Source: Microbacterium sp. VKM Ac-2923
Lineage (GTDB): Bacteria; Actinomycetota; Actinomycetes; Actinomycetales; Microbacteriaceae
Length of the DNA stretch: 64,000 nucleotides
Assembly: GCF_022815605.1 (NCBI RefSeq)
Contig: NZ_JALGRP010000003.1
Coordinates: forward strand, 345,687 to 409,686
Reading direction: 5' to 3'
Both the position numbers and the translations under genes were made by a program. Position 1 is the stretch's first letter. The number at the start of each line of letters is the position of its first letter. Below, in pieces: positions 12,565-21,954 of this stretch. Under the pieces are notes generated by a model. It worked only from the letters and a program-made list of their open reading frames with translations, was not told the origin of the DNA and did no database searches.

Positions 12565-12978
12565 TCATTCTCCAGTCGAGAGGTCGGGGTCAGCGGCACG
12601 TCGGGCGTTCTGCCGGTCCAACGCCGCTCCCTTGATGGTGGCATACGCCCACATGCCGCCGAAAATGAGGGCCACGACGGCGAGGGCGGGAACGAGCAGA
12701 CCACCCAGCATCAGGATCGCCTGCAGCGCCCACCCGGCGATGATCGCGCCGCGGTGGCGCAGGAGGCCCGAGACGGCGACCATCGCGACGGCCATCACGA
12801 CGCCGCCCACGATCCCCCACCAGTCCGGGATGCCGAAGGGCAGCACCTTCAACCCGTAGACGACGAGTCCGCCCAGGAACACCACGATCGACTCGAAGCC
12901 GAGCACGACCGCGCCGAGGGACTCCTGGGCGCCGCGCTGACGGCGCGGACGCGGGGAGCGAGGGGTGCGCGGGCTCAC
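12565..12978 (-). CDS. DUF4233 membrane protein
   Basis: A protein of about 137 aa with a short basic N-terminus (RSPRPRRQRGAQESLG) and four hydrophobic segments (SIVVFLGGLVVYGLKVL, WGIVGGVVMAVAMVAVSGL, AIIAGWALQAILMLGGLL, ALAVVALIFGGMWAYATI). DUF4233 genes nearly always follow folC in Actinobacteria; the function is unknown. I chose the GTG at 12978 because it forms a GTGA overlap with the folC stop and has GGGGTGG upstream. A GTG at 12987 would add three residues. Confidence 0.85.
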   Translation of the reverse strand: MSPRTPRSPRPRRQRGAQESLGAVVLGFESIVVFLGGLVVYGLKVLPFGIPDWWGIVGGVVMAVAMVAVSGLLRHRGAIIAGWALQAILMLGGLLVPALAVVALIFGGMWAYATIKGAALDRQNARRAADPDLSTGE

Positions 12979-14327
12979 GCCTGCCACCCCGACTTCCAGT
13001 CCTCGAGCTCGGACAGCCGCAGCGCCTCGCCCGCCAGCACGACGGAGCCGGCGATGACGACAGCCCGGCGGTCGGACTCGGCCGCCCAGGCGCGCGCGGC
13101 GTCGGCCGCGTCTTCGAGGGTGGGGTGCACGGTCACCGGGAGGTCAGCGGCTTCGGCGACGTCGGCGATGGCGTCGGGATCGGCCGCACGGTTGCTGTCC
13201 GGCGCGGTGGCGAACACTCGCGCGACGGCGGGGACGAGCGCCGACATGATGCCCACGGCATCCTTGCCCGCCAGGATGCCGACGACGGCCCCCCACTCGT
13301 CGATGTCGAACGCGTCGTCGAGAGCCGCCACCAGCGCGCGGGTACCGTGCGGGTTGTGCGCCGCGTCGACGAGCACGGTCGGGGCGGTGCCGACGAGCTG
13401 CAGGCGACCGGGAGAGGTGGCGTTGCCGAGGCCGTCGGCGACAACGTCGGCGGCCAACGGCTGGGAGCCCCCACCGATGAGGGATTCGACCGCGGCCACG
13501 GCCAGCGCCGCATTGCGGCCCTGGTGCGCGCCGTACTGCGGCAGGTAGACCTCGGAGTAGGTGCCGGCGACACCGCGCACGGTCAGCTGCTGCCCGCCCA
13601 CCGCGAGGGTCTGCGCCTCGAGGGCGAAGCCGTCGCCCGCCACGGCGACCGTCGCGCCTTCTTTCTCGGCGCGGGCGCGGATGACCCGCAGGGCCTCGTC
13701 GGGCTGTTCCGCCGAGACCACCGCGGCACCGGGCTTGATGATCCCGGCCTTCACCGTCGCGATCTCCGCGATGGTCGAGCCGAGGCGATCGACGTGGTCG
13801 ATATCGATCGGCGTGAACACGGCGACGTCACCGTCGGCGGTGTTCGTGGAGTCCCACTCCCCGCCCATGCCGACCTCCAGCACCAGTACGTCGATGGGGG
13901 CGTCGGCGCACGCGACGAAGGCGAGCACCGTGAGCAGCTCGAAGAACGTCAGCAGAGCGTCTCCGGCCGTGGCGAGCTCGGCATCCACCATGCCGACGAA
14001 CGGCTGGATCTCGTCCCACGCGTCGGCGATCGCGGCATCCGAAACGGGTTCGCCGTCGATCAGGATGCGCTCGGTGAACCGCTCGAGGTGGGGGCTGGTG
14101 AACAGGCCCGTCCGCAGACCCATGGCCCGCAGCAGGCTCTCGATCATGCGGCTGGTCGAGGTCTTGCCGTTGGTTCCGGTCACGTGGATGACGCGGTAGG
14201 TGCGCTGCGGGTCGGCCAGCAGCTCGAGCACGCGGCGCGTGCGCTCGACGCGCGGCTGCACCCACTGCTCGCCCTGCCGCTCGAGCAGCGCGCTGTAGAC
14301 GGCGTCGGCTCTGGTGCGGTCGCTCAT
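12975..14327 (-). CDS. folC: Folylpolyglutamate synthase / dihydrofolate synthase
   Basis: A 450-aa Mur-ligase-type enzyme that adds glutamate to dihydropteroate and to reduced folates. The ATP loop is [18 protein letters not shown] near residue 50, followed by [15 protein letters not shown]. The central domain shows [13 protein letters not shown] and DIDHVDRLG, and the C-terminal domain holds [14 protein letters not shown]. Length is typical. The start overlaps the ileS stop (ATGA at 14324-14327) and the end overlaps the DUF4233 gene, so all are co-transcribed under the ileS leader. Confidence 0.95.
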   Translation of the reverse strand: MSDRTRADAVYSALLERQGEQWVQPRVERTRRVLELLADPQRTYRVIHVTGTNGKTSTSRMIESLLRAMGLRTGLFTSPHLERFTERILIDGEPVSDAAIADAWDEIQPFVGMVDAELATAGDALLTFFELLTVLAFVACADAPIDVLVLEVGMGGEWDSTNTADGDVAVFTPIDIDHVDRLGSTIAEIATVKAGIIKPGAAVVSAEQPDEALRVIRARAEKEGATVAVAGDGFALEAQTLAVGGQQLTVRGVAGTYSEVYLPQYGAHQGRNAALAVAAVESLIGGGSQPLAADVVADGLGNATSPGRLQLVGTAPTVLVDAAHNPHGTRALVAALDDAFDIDEWGAVVGILAGKDAVGIMSALVPAVARVFATAPDSNRAADPDAIADVAEAADLPVTVHPTLEDAADAARAWAAESDRRAVVIAGSVVLAGEALRLSELEDWKSGWQA

Positions 14328-17300
14328 GCGGGGGCTCCGATCCGGCTCACACCGACGCGTACCGCACCCGCGTTGGCGTAGGTCCGCGCGGGGATCTCGA
14401 CGGTGTGCTCGTCTTCGGAGGCGTCGGCGGATGCCAGGACGGTCGTCGCCACCGCTCTCAACGCCTCGCCCTGCGGGTCGATCACCGTGTACTCCGTCGC
14501 CAGAGTCTCCTCGGCGACACCGGCGAGGTCGAACGCCAGATCCACGGCCTTCGCGTCCTCGGCGTCCGCGAATGCAAGACGCAGGAAGATCCGGTCGCTC
14601 ACGTCGAATCCGGCGGCCTTGCGCGTGTCCTGGATGCCGCGGATCATGTCGCGCGCCAGGCCTTCGGCCTCGAGCTCGGAGGTGGTCACGGTGTCGAGCA
14701 GCACGAAACCGCCGCTCGCGAGGACGGCCAGGGCCTCGCCCTCCGGGCGACCCGCCGTCTCGACGACGAGGTCGTACTCGGCGGGCTCGAGGGGGATGCC
14801 ACCGACCACCACCTGTCCGTCGACCTCGCTCCAGTCTCCCTCGCGGGCGGCCTTGATGGCCTGCTGCACCTGCTTGCCGAGGCGCGGACCGGCCGCGCGG
14901 GCGTTGACCGCCAGGCGGTGGGTGATTCCGTACTCTGCGGCGGTTTCGGCTTCGAGCGTCACCTGCTCGACGCTCTTGACGTTGAGCTCCTCGCGGAGGA
15001 TGTCGTCGAACTGCGCCAAGCCCGCGGCATCCGGGGTCACCACCGTCAGACGTGGGAGCGGGAGGCGCACGCGCTTGCCCTCGCGCTTGCGCAGGGCGTT
15101 GGCGACGCTCGAGACGTCGCGGACGGTGTCCATCGCGGTGCGGATGTCTTCGGCCGCGGGGAACGCCGACGCGTCGGGCCAGTCGGTCAGATGCACGCTG
15201 CGCCCGCCGGTGAGGCCCTGCCAGACCCGCTCGGTCACGAGCGGCAGCAGCGGGGCCGCGACGCGGGTGAGCGTCTCGAGCACGGTGTAGAGCGTATCGA
15301 AGGCCTCGCGACTGGTCGGGTCGTCGGTCACCCCCACCCAGAACCGGTCGCGCGATCGGCGGATGTACCAGTTCGTCAGCACCTCGACGAAGTCGCGCAG
15401 CCGCTCGGCCGCGGTCGTGGAGTCAAGCCCCTCGAGGTCAGCGGCGACGCCCTGCACGAGATCACCGGTGAGGGCCAGGATGTACCGGTCGAGCACGTCG
15501 GTGGAGTCGGTGCGCCACTCGGCCGTGTAGCCCTCCCCCGACGCGTTGGCGTAGGTCGCGAAGAAGTACCACGCGTTCCACAGCGGCAGCAGGAACTCGC
15601 GTACGCCCGAGCGGATGCCCTCCTCGGTCACGACGAGGTTGCCGCCGCGCAGCACCGAACTCGACATGAGGAACCACCGCATGGCATCCGAACCGTCGCG
15701 GTTGAAGACCTCGCGCACGTCGGGGTAGTTCTGCAGCGACTTCGACATCTTCTGTCCGTCGTTGCCGAGCACAATGCCGTGGCACGAGACACCGGTGTAC
15801 GCCGGGCGATCGAACAGCGCGGTCGAGAGCACGTGCATCACGTAGAACCAGCCGCGGGTCTGCCCGATGTACTCGACGATGAAGTCGGCCGGGGCGTGCT
15901 CGTCGAACCACTCGTGGTTCTCGAACGGGTAGTGCACCTGGGCGAAGGGCATGGAGCCGGAGTCGAACCAGACGTCGAGCACGTCTTCGATGCGACGCAT
16001 CGTGGACCGCCCCGTCGGGTCGTCGGGGTTGGGGCGGGTGAGGTCGTCGATGTAGGGGCGGTGCAGGTCGACCTCGCCGTCGGCGTTCACCGGCAAGCGG
16101 CCGAAGTCGGCCTCCATGTCGGCGAGCGAGCCGTACACATCGACGCGCGGGTAATTCGCGTCGTCGCTCTTCCACACCGGGATCGGCGAGCCCCAGTACC
16201 GGTTGCGGCTGATCGACCAGTCGCGCGCCCCCTCGAGCCACTTGCCGAACTGGCCCTCCTTGACGTTCTCGGGCACCCAGGTGATCTGCTGGTTGTTCGC
16301 CAGCAGGTCGTCCTTGATGTCGGTCACGCGGACGAACCAGCTCGACACCGCCTTGTAGATCAGGGGGTTCCGGCAGCGCCAGCAGTGGGGGTAGGAGTGC
16401 TCGTACGAGGCTTCGCGCACGAGGCGACCGGCCTGCTTGAGCAGGCGGATGAGGGGCCGGTTGGCCTCCATCCACAGCTCCCCCGCGACGTCGGTCACGG
16501 CCGACAGGAACCGCCCGCCGTCGTCGAGCGAGATGATCGTCGGAAGCCCCGCAGCATCCGCGAGACGCTTGTCGTCCTCACCGTAGGCCGGTGCCTGGTG
16601 CACGATGCCGGTACCGTCCGACACGGTGACGTAGTCGTCGACGAGGATCTTCCAGGCGTCGCCGGTCCCCCACGTCTCGGCGTCGGCGTAGTAGTCGAAG
16701 AGGCGGTCGTACGACACGCCCTCGAGCTCGGAGCCCGAGATGGTCGTCTCCACGGCCGCGCGGGCGGCATCCGGGGTCGCGTAGCCGAGGTCTTTCGCGT
16801 AGTTCGGCAGCAGGTCCTCGGCCAGCAGGTAGCGGTGCGCGACGGCCTCGAACGCCTCGTCGGGGGTGCCGTCGGGGGTGGTGTGCACGTCGGCGGCACC
16901 GTTCGGGCCGCCCTCGATCACGGCGTACCGGATGCCGGGACCCACGGCGAGCGCGAGGTTCGTCGGGAGGGTCCACGGCGTCGTCGTCCAGGCCAGGGCC
17001 CGCACGCCGGTCAGGCCCAGAGCCTCGGCCTTGGCGCCGACGAGCGGGAAGGTCACCGTGACCGAGGGGTCCTGACGCATCTTGTAGACGTCGTCGTCCA
17101 TCCGCAGCTCGTGCGTCGACAGGGGCGTCTCGTCGCGCCAGCAGTACGGCAGCACGCGGTAGCCCTCGTAGGCGAGCCCCTTGTCGTGCAGGGTCTTGAA
17201 CGCCCAGAGAACGCTCTCCATGTAGGTCGTGTCGAGCGTCTTGTAGCCGCGGTCGAAGTCGACCCAGCGGGCCTGGCGGGTGACGTAGTCCTGCCACTCG

Positions 17301-17806
17301 CGCGTGTACTCGAGCACCGACTCGCGGGCCTTGGCGTTGAAGGTCGCGACCCCCATGCGCTCGATCTCGTCCTTCTCGGTGATCCCGAGCTGCTTCATCG
17401 CCTCGAGCTCGGCCGGCAGACCGTGCGTGTCCCAGCCGAACACGCGGTCGACCTTCTTGCCGCGCATGGTCTGGAAGCGCGGGAAGACGTCCTTGGCGTA
17501 GCCGGTGAGGAGGTGGCCGTAGTGCGGCAGGCCGTTCGCGAACGGCGGGCCGTCGTAGAACACCCACTCCTCGGCTCCGTCGCGGTTCGCGATCGAGGCA
17601 CGGAAGGTGTCGTCGGCCTTCCAGAAGGCGAGCGTGTCGTCCTCGATGGCCGGGAAGCGCGGGCTCGGGACGACGGATGCCGGGGACGCGGCGTTCTGAG
17701 CGGATGTCGCGCTCTGCGCGGAGGCCGGGGTCGTGGCATCCGGGGTCGACGCGTGGGCGGCCTGGTCGGCGGCGGGGCCGAAGGATGAGGGGCGTGGGTA
17801 GGTCAT
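14324..17806 (-). CDS. ileS: Isoleucine--tRNA ligase
   Basis: A 1160-aa class I synthetase that charges tRNA-Ile. [12 protein letters not shown] (residues about 87-98) is the HIGH motif, [15 protein letters not shown] near 685 the KMSKS loop, with a large CP1 editing domain between ([17 protein letters not shown]). The C-terminal anticodon-binding and DUF5915 regions follow. Residues 1-50 are an Ala/Ser/Thr-rich extension before the usual [16 protein letters not shown] start. The ATG at 17806 has GGAG 5 nt upstream; the GTG/ATG further up has none. An ileS-type T-box leader precedes it. Confidence 0.95.
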   Translation of the reverse strand: MTYPRPSSFGPAADQAAHASTPDATTPASAQSATSAQNAASPASVVPSPRFPAIEDDTLAFWKADDTFRASIANRDGAEEWVFYDGPPFANGLPHYGHLLTGYAKDVFPRFQTMRGKKVDRVFGWDTHGLPAELEAMKQLGITEKDEIERMGVATFNAKARESVLEYTREWQDYVTRQARWVDFDRGYKTLDTTYMESVLWAFKTLHDKGLAYEGYRVLPYCWRDETPLSTHELRMDDDVYKMRQDPSVTVTFPLVGAKAEALGLTGVRALAWTTTPWTLPTNLALAVGPGIRYAVIEGGPNGAADVHTTPDGTPDEAFEAVAHRYLLAEDLLPNYAKDLGYATPDAARAAVETTISGSELEGVSYDRLFDYYADAETWGTGDAWKILVDDYVTVSDGTGIVHQAPAYGEDDKRLADAAGLPTIISLDDGGRFLSAVTDVAGELWMEANRPLIRLLKQAGRLVREASYEHSYPHCWRCRNPLIYKAVSSWFVRVTDIKDDLLANNQQITWVPENVKEGQFGKWLEGARDWSISRNRYWGSPIPVWKSDDANYPRVDVYGSLADMEADFGRLPVNADGEVDLHRPYIDDLTRPNPDDPTGRSTMRRIEDVLDVWFDSGSMPFAQVHYPFENHEWFDEHAPADFIVEYIGQTRGWFYVMHVLSTALFDRPAYTGVSCHGIVLGNDGQKMSKSLQNYPDVREVFNRDGSDAMRWFLMSSSVLRGGNLVVTEEGIRSGVREFLLPLWNAWYFFATYANASGEGYTAEWRTDSTDVLDRYILALTGDLVQGVAADLEGLDSTTAAERLRDFVEVLTNWYIRRSRDRFWVGVTDDPTSREAFDTLYTVLETLTRVAAPLLPLVTERVWQGLTGGRSVHLTDWPDASAFPAAEDIRTAMDTVRDVSSVANALRKREGKRVRLPLPRLTVVTPDAAGLAQFDDILREELNVKSVEQVTLEAETAAEYGITHRLAVNARAAGPRLGKQVQQAIKAAREGDWSEVDGQVVVGGIPLEPAEYDLVVETAGRPEGEALAVLASGGFVLLDTVTTSELEAEGLARDMIRGIQDTRKAAGFDVSDRIFLRLAFADAEDAKAVDLAFDLAGVAEETLATEYTVIDPQGEALRAVATTVLASADASEDEHTVEIPARTYANAGAVRVGVSRIGAPA

Positions 17807-17814
17807 GTCACTCC

Positions 17815-18028
17815 GCGGGTCGAGGTTCACTCGCCGGGACGACCCTTGCGGACCGCGTTACCACCCTGCATTGCGCCGGGCCCTTCGACGAGCTCAGGGA
17901 CCGGTGCCGCTCTCACTGCGGCTGTGACGGGCCTGCCCCGCGCGGTTCTACTGATCCGGCCCCTGAGCGTGTCGAAGGGTCGGAGGTTCTTCCGCGAGCT
18001 CCCCGGTGATGGCCGGATCGGTGCTGAT
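17815..18028 (-). promoter_or_regulatory. ileS T-box riboswitch (short stem I, translational type)
   Basis: Reading on the minus strand, TAGACT (18040-18035) is a likely -10 box. The leader then shows GGCCATCACCGGGGAGCTC with the specifier codon ATC (Ile) at 18010-18008, then CGGAAGAAC. Further down is the T-box core TGGTAACGCGG (17863-17853), where the uncharged tRNA-Ile acceptor end would pair, and GTCGTCCC, which can pair with the GGG before the T-box. The ribosome binding site GGAG lies shortly after, so control is probably by exposing the ribosome site, as known for actinobacterial ileS leaders. The consensus TGGTACCGCG has one base change here (AA for AC). Confidence 0.8.
17881..17979. 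repeat. REP-like inverted repeat inside the ileS leader (family C)
   Basis: A 22-nt arm at 17881-17902 (CCCTTCGACGAGCTCAGGGA plus CC) and its inverted copy at 17958-17979 differ at three positions and enclose 55 nt. This is the CCCTTCGAC..GCTCAGGG repeat found in many bacterial genomes. Here it lies between the specifier stem and the T-box core of the ileS leader, so the RNA would carry an added long hairpin. Confidence 0.75.
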
Positions 18029-18098
18029 GGGTCGAGTCTACGCGCTCGCCGGTCCCGGCGCGGCGGCGCTGTGGATCGATCGGCCGGTTCTCGTGCTC

Positions 18099-18250
18099 CG
18101 GTGTCCACGACATCCGGAGTGCGGCGCGAGGCATCCGGGTGTCCTGGACACTCGAACCGGGACCGCGTCCGGCGGCGGGTCCCGTGCCCGCGCTCCGGTG
18201 TCCACGACATCCGGAGTGCGGCGCGAGGCATCCGGGTGTCCTGGACACCG
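18099..18250. repeat. Two palindromic repeats, family B
   Basis: Two near-identical units at 18099-18154 and 18197-18250. Each has the arm GGTGTCCACGACATCCGGA and the inverted arm TCCGGGTGTCCTGGACAC around a short GTGCGGCGCGAGGCA centre, so each could fold into a stem of about 19 bp with two mismatches. The same family occurs at 34054-34230. They lie between the ileS leader and the end of the ABC transporter gene. Confidence 0.8.
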
Positions 18251-18284
18251 AAACCGGCACACGCGCCACCGCCGGCCGGGCGGA

Positions 18285-20075
18285 TCAGTCCGCGGGCCCC
18301 CGTTCGACAGGCCTCAGCCCCGCGGCCGCCAGCAACTCCCGGGTGAACGCGTGCCCGGGGGCGGCGAACACGCGCGGCACGGGACCCGCATCGACGACCC
18401 GTCCGTCCTTCATCACGAGGACGTCGTCGGCGACCGCCGCCACCACATCGAGATCGTGGGTGACGAAGACCATCGCCAGCTCCCGCTCCCGCTGCAGGTC
18501 GAGCAGCCGTTCGAGGATCCGCGTCCGGACGGTCGCATCGAGGGCCGACACCGGCTCGTCGAGCACGAGCAGATCGGGAGATGCGGCCAGGGCCCGGGCG
18601 ATGGCGACGCGTTGCCGCTGACCGCCCGACAACTGCGCCGGCCGGCGACCCGCGAACTCCGCCGACAGCCCGACCTCCTCCAACAGAGTGGCCACGGCCG
18701 ACCGCCGTTCGGCGCACGCGATGCCGGCGGCGGCGACCGCCTCGATCAGCGTTCGGCCGACGGTCCATCGCGGGTCGAGCGCGCCCCAGGGGTTCTGCTG
18801 CACGAGCTGCACGCGTCGCCGATCGGCGCCGTGAGCCGCCGCGGGGCCCCACGGTCGGCCGTCGAAGGAGAGGATCCCCGCGTCGGGGGTCGTCACCCCG
18901 ACCACCATCCGTGCGAGCGTCGTCTTCCCCGAGCCCGACTCCCCCACGACCGCCAGCGTGCGGCCCCGGCGCACCTCGAACGAGACCTCGTCCACGGCCA
19001 CCCGGTCGCCGAACCGCTTCGTCACCCGGTCCGCCGTGAGGATCGGTGCATCCGAGCGCGATGCCCGCTCGAGCGGTTCGTGCGACACCGCCGCCACGAG
19101 CGCCCTCGTGGCCGGATGACGAGGGGATGCCAGAACCTCGGTCGTCACACCGGTCTCGACGACGCGCCCCTCGTGCATGACCACGACGCGATCGGCCACG
19201 CGCGCGACGGCGGCGAGGTCGTGACTGATGAAGACCACGGCCACGCCGTCGTCGGTGATCCGCCGGAGGAGGTCGAGCACGCGGGCTCGCACGGTGGAAT
19301 CCAGAGCCGTTGTGGGCTCGTCGGCGACGAGCACCGCGGGCGTCGCCGAGAGGGCTGCGGCGATGAGAGCGCGCTGGCGCTGGCCACCGGAGAGCTCGTG
19401 CGGGTACTGGCGGGCGCGCGCGTCCGGCTCGGGCAGCGCGACGCGTTCGAGCATCGCGCGCACGCGCCCGGCGAGGGCGCCGCCGCGAACGGCCGGTTCG
19501 TGGATGCGGATCGACTCGGCCACCTCGGCCCCGATGCGGCGGAGGGGGTCCAGTGAGACGAGGGCGTCCTGAGAGACGAGCGCGATGCGCCGGCCGCGGA
19601 GCGCGCGCCACTGCCGCTCGGTCAGCGACCCCGCGTCGATCCCGTCGACGGAGAGCATCTCCACCGATGACGACAGTCCGCGCGGTACGAGACCGAGCAG
19701 GGCCCGGGCGCTCAGCGACTTACCCGCGCCGGACTCCCCGACGATCGCGACGCACTCCCCCGGCGTGACATCGAGGTCGAGGCCGTGCACGAGCGAGCCG
19801 CCGGGGCCGTCGATGCGCAAGCCGCGCAGATGAACACCCTCGGCGCCCGGCACCCCTGCGCTCGCGCGGGGCGTCTCGGCATCCCGTGCGCTCGCGCGGG
19901 GCGTCTCGGCATCCCGTGCGCTCGCGCGGGGCGTCTCGGCATCCCGTGCGCTCGCGCCCGGCGTCTCGGCATCCCGTGCGCTCGCGCGCGGGGCTCCCGC
20001 ACTTCCGGCACCCGCTTCGCTCGGACCCCGCGCCCCTCGGCCCGCGCGCGGCGTCTCGGCATCCCGTCCGCTCAT
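18285..20075 (-). CDS. Fused double ATPase of a peptide/nickel-type ABC importer
   Basis: A 596-aa protein joining two Opp/Dpp-type ATPase units (DppD-DppF fusion), which drive the importer formed with the two upstream permeases. Unit 1: VGESGAGKSLSARALLG (Walker A), LSGGQRQRALIAAALSA (signature), VLVADEPTTALDST (Walker B). Unit 2: VGESGSGKTTLARMVVG, LSGGQRQRVAIARALAA, LLVLDEPVSALDAT. The first 60 residues hold a decapeptide repeat of the type ARDAETPRAS, encoded by a 30-nt tandem repeat at 19861-19980. I chose ATG 20075, which forms an ATGA overlap with the permease stop; the repeats are therefore within the protein. Confidence 0.92.
   Translation of the reverse strand: MSGRDAETPRAGRGARGPSEAGAGSAGAPRASARDAETPGASARDAETPRASARDAETPRASARDAETPRASAGVPGAEGVHLRGLRIDGPGGSLVHGLDLDVTPGECVAIVGESGAGKSLSARALLGLVPRGLSSSVEMLSVDGIDAGSLTERQWRALRGRRIALVSQDALVSLDPLRRIGAEVAESIRIHEPAVRGGALAGRVRAMLERVALPEPDARARQYPHELSGGQRQRALIAAALSATPAVLVADEPTTALDSTVRARVLDLLRRITDDGVAVVFISHDLAAVARVADRVVVMHEGRVVETGVTTEVLASPRHPATRALVAAVSHEPLERASRSDAPILTADRVTKRFGDRVAVDEVSFEVRRGRTLAVVGESGSGKTTLARMVVGVTTPDAGILSFDGRPWGPAAAHGADRRRVQLVQQNPWGALDPRWTVGRTLIEAVAAAGIACAERRSAVATLLEEVGLSAEFAGRRPAQLSGGQRQRVAIARALAASPDLLVLDEPVSALDATVRTRILERLLDLQRERELAMVFVTHDLDVVAAVADDVLVMKDGRVVDAGPVPRVFAAPGHAFTRELLAAAGLRPVERGPAD
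19861..19980 (-). repeat. 30-nt tandem repeat, four copies, inside the ATPase gene
   Basis: Four head-to-tail 30-nt units at 19861-19890, 19891-19920, 19921-19950 and 19951-19980. The first three are identical and the fourth differs at two positions. A diverged unit follows at about 20041-20070. Because 30 is a multiple of three, copy number changes keep the frame and only lengthen the Ala/Arg/Glu/Thr/Pro N-terminal region. Confidence 0.9.
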
Positions 20076-20911
20076 GCCCCGCGCTCCTCGGCCCGCGCGC
20101 GCAGGGTCCGGCCGACGACGCTCACGCCGACCACCGTCGCGGTGATCGCGAGTCCCGGAAAGACGGCGACCCACGGCGCCTGCAGGAGCAGATTGCGCCC
20201 GGCAGACAGCATCAGCCCCCACTCCGGCACGGGTTCGGTGGGCCCGAGGCCGAGGAAGCTCAGCCCCGCGGCGGCGAGGATGCTCGTGCCCACGCCGATC
20301 GTCGCGAGGACGCTCACGGCACCGAGGACTCCCGGCAGCACGTGGCGCACGTGCACGACAGGTGCCGGCACTCCGCTGATACGTGCGGCCTCGACGTACT
20401 CGGCCGAAGCCAGGGCACGCGTCTGAGCCCGGGCGAGACGGATGTACACGGGAACGGCCGCGATGGTCACGGCCAGGGCGACGTTCGCCGGGCCCGGTCC
20501 CAGCACCGCCACGACCAGGAGCGCCACGAGGAACTCCGGGAATGCCAGCAGCACGTCGACGAAGCGCATCGCGACCGTGTCGACGAGACGCGGCGCGACC
20601 GCGGTGAGGGAGCCGACCACGACGCCGATGACGAGGGCGAGACCCGTGGCCAGCAGGCCGATCCCGACCGATCGCCCCGCGCCGTACACGACGCGGGAGT
20701 AGACGTCGCGACCGCTCTGATCTGTGCCGAACCAGTGCGCGCCGCTCGGGGGCTGCAGCGCCGCCCGCACGTCGGTGAGCAGGGGGTCGTGCGTGGCGAG
20801 GAGCGCCGGCGCCACGGTGGCGAGGGCGATGACGGCCAGCACGGCACCGGAGAGCGCCAGGGCGACGACGCGCCCGGGCCGCGCCCGCGGCCGGACGACG
20901 GTGACACTCAT
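20072..20911 (-). CDS. ABC importer permease, DppC type
   Basis: A 279-aa inner-membrane permease of the second Opp/Dpp class. It begins MSVTVVRPRARPGRVVALAL, has the class-specific ALQPPSGAHWFGTDQSGRDVYSR segment near residue 50-72, and the ATPase-contact loop EYVEAARISGVPAP around residue 175. About six membrane spans are visible. The start at ATG 20911 is the usual one for the family; a GTG at 20983 would add 24 residues of poor composition. It overlaps the ATPase gene by ATGA. Confidence 0.92.
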   Translation of the reverse strand: MSVTVVRPRARPGRVVALALSGAVLAVIALATVAPALLATHDPLLTDVRAALQPPSGAHWFGTDQSGRDVYSRVVYGAGRSVGIGLLATGLALVIGVVVGSLTAVAPRLVDTVAMRFVDVLLAFPEFLVALLVVAVLGPGPANVALAVTIAAVPVYIRLARAQTRALASAEYVEAARISGVPAPVVHVRHVLPGVLGAVSVLATIGVGTSILAAAGLSFLGLGPTEPVPEWGLMLSAGRNLLLQAPWVAVFPGLAITATVVGVSVVGRTLRARAEERGA

Positions 20912-20963
20912 GACGGCATCGCTTTGCTCATCTCGCCACCACGGGCAGGGTCCACGACAGCGC

Positions 20964-21941
20964 TCATGAGGGCACCGCCGCACGGACGTTCAAGGCGGCG
21001 GTCGCCGAGCGGAGCCGGGGGTCGATGAGCGGGACGACGATGTCGACCAGGGTGTTGACCGCCACGAACACCACCGCACTCAGCAGGATGACACCGGTGA
21101 TCACCGGCAGATCGCGGTCGGTGATGGCCGTCAACGTCACCCGCCCGATCCCCGGGCGCGCGAAGACCGTCTCGACCAGCACCGCGCCGCCCAGCAGCGA
21201 CCCGACGAGGTAGGCCGCCAGCGTCAGGCCCCCCACGCTCGCGTGGCGCAGCGTATGGTGCACGCTCTCGCGCAGCGGGCTCGCGCCTCGGGCGCGCACG
21301 GTCAGCACGAACGGCTCGCGTTCAGCCGACTCGACGCCGTCGCGCAGCACCTGCGACAGCAGGGCGGCGACCGGGAGCGCGAGCGTCACAGCGGGGAGCA
21401 CGATCGCGGGGGCATCCCTCGCCCCCGACACCGGGAACCACCCGAGCTGGAAAGAGAACACGCTCAACAGGACCAGGCCCGTCCAGAACACCGGGGACGA
21501 CAGCACGACCAGTTCGATCCCGGATGCCACGGATCGCCCGGTGCGCCCGCGCACGAGAAGAGTGGATGCCAGGGCCAGCGTCACCGCGATGACCAGCGCG
21601 AGCGCCGAGAGCTGCAGGGTCGGCCCGAGCTGTCGACCGATGACCTCACCGACCGGGAGGCGCAGCTGGTACGACTCCCCCAGGTCACCGCGCAGCAGGC
21701 GCCCGAGGAACGCGCCGTACTGCTCGAGCACCGGCCGATCCAGCCCGAGGTCGGCGCGGATCCCGTCCTTCACCGCGTCGCTCACCTGCGCCTGCGGCCC
21801 GAGCATCACGTCGACCGGATCGCCCGGGATGATGCGGAACGCCACGAACGCCAGGGTCGCCGCCCCCCACAGCACCAGAACGACGGATGCCACGACCCCG
21901 CCGAGACGCGTCAACAACGCGCGTGGGCGAGAGCGTGGCAT
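20964..21941 (-). CDS. ABC importer permease, DppB type
   Basis: A 325-aa inner-membrane permease of the first Opp/Dpp class: an N-terminal span (RLGGVVASVVLVLWGAATLA), the IIPGDPVDVMLGPQAQ segment and the RADLGLDRPVLEQYGAFLGR stretch, then five more spans. The EAA-like loop is SPLRESVHHTLRHASVGG. It lies 13 nt after the binding-protein gene and is followed by the DppC-type permease. Start at ATG 21941 follows from the normal N-terminus MPRSRPRALLTRL. Confidence 0.92.
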   Translation of the reverse strand: MPRSRPRALLTRLGGVVASVVLVLWGAATLAFVAFRIIPGDPVDVMLGPQAQVSDAVKDGIRADLGLDRPVLEQYGAFLGRLLRGDLGESYQLRLPVGEVIGRQLGPTLQLSALALVIAVTLALASTLLVRGRTGRSVASGIELVVLSSPVFWTGLVLLSVFSFQLGWFPVSGARDAPAIVLPAVTLALPVAALLSQVLRDGVESAEREPFVLTVRARGASPLRESVHHTLRHASVGGLTLAAYLVGSLLGGAVLVETVFARPGIGRVTLTAITDRDLPVITGVILLSAVVFVAVNTLVDIVVPLIDPRLRSATAALNVRAAVPS

Positions 21942-21954
21942 CCGAGGGACGGAT

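Noticed and set aside
11869..13548. A coding frame through the repeat block and the ndk/DUF4233/folC region
   Set aside because: The repeat block is non-coding by its repeat structure and the rest is antisense to recognised genes.
14405..17788. A 1127-codon open frame on the plus strand opposite ileS
   Set aside because: It is an antisense shadow: high GC removes stops, the protein is Arg/Gly/Val-rich with no motif, and ileS on the other strand is beyond doubt.
20076..20222. Longer N-terminus of the double ABC ATPase
   Set aside because: It would overlap the permease gene by about 150 nt; the ATGA overlap at 20072-20075 is the normal junction.
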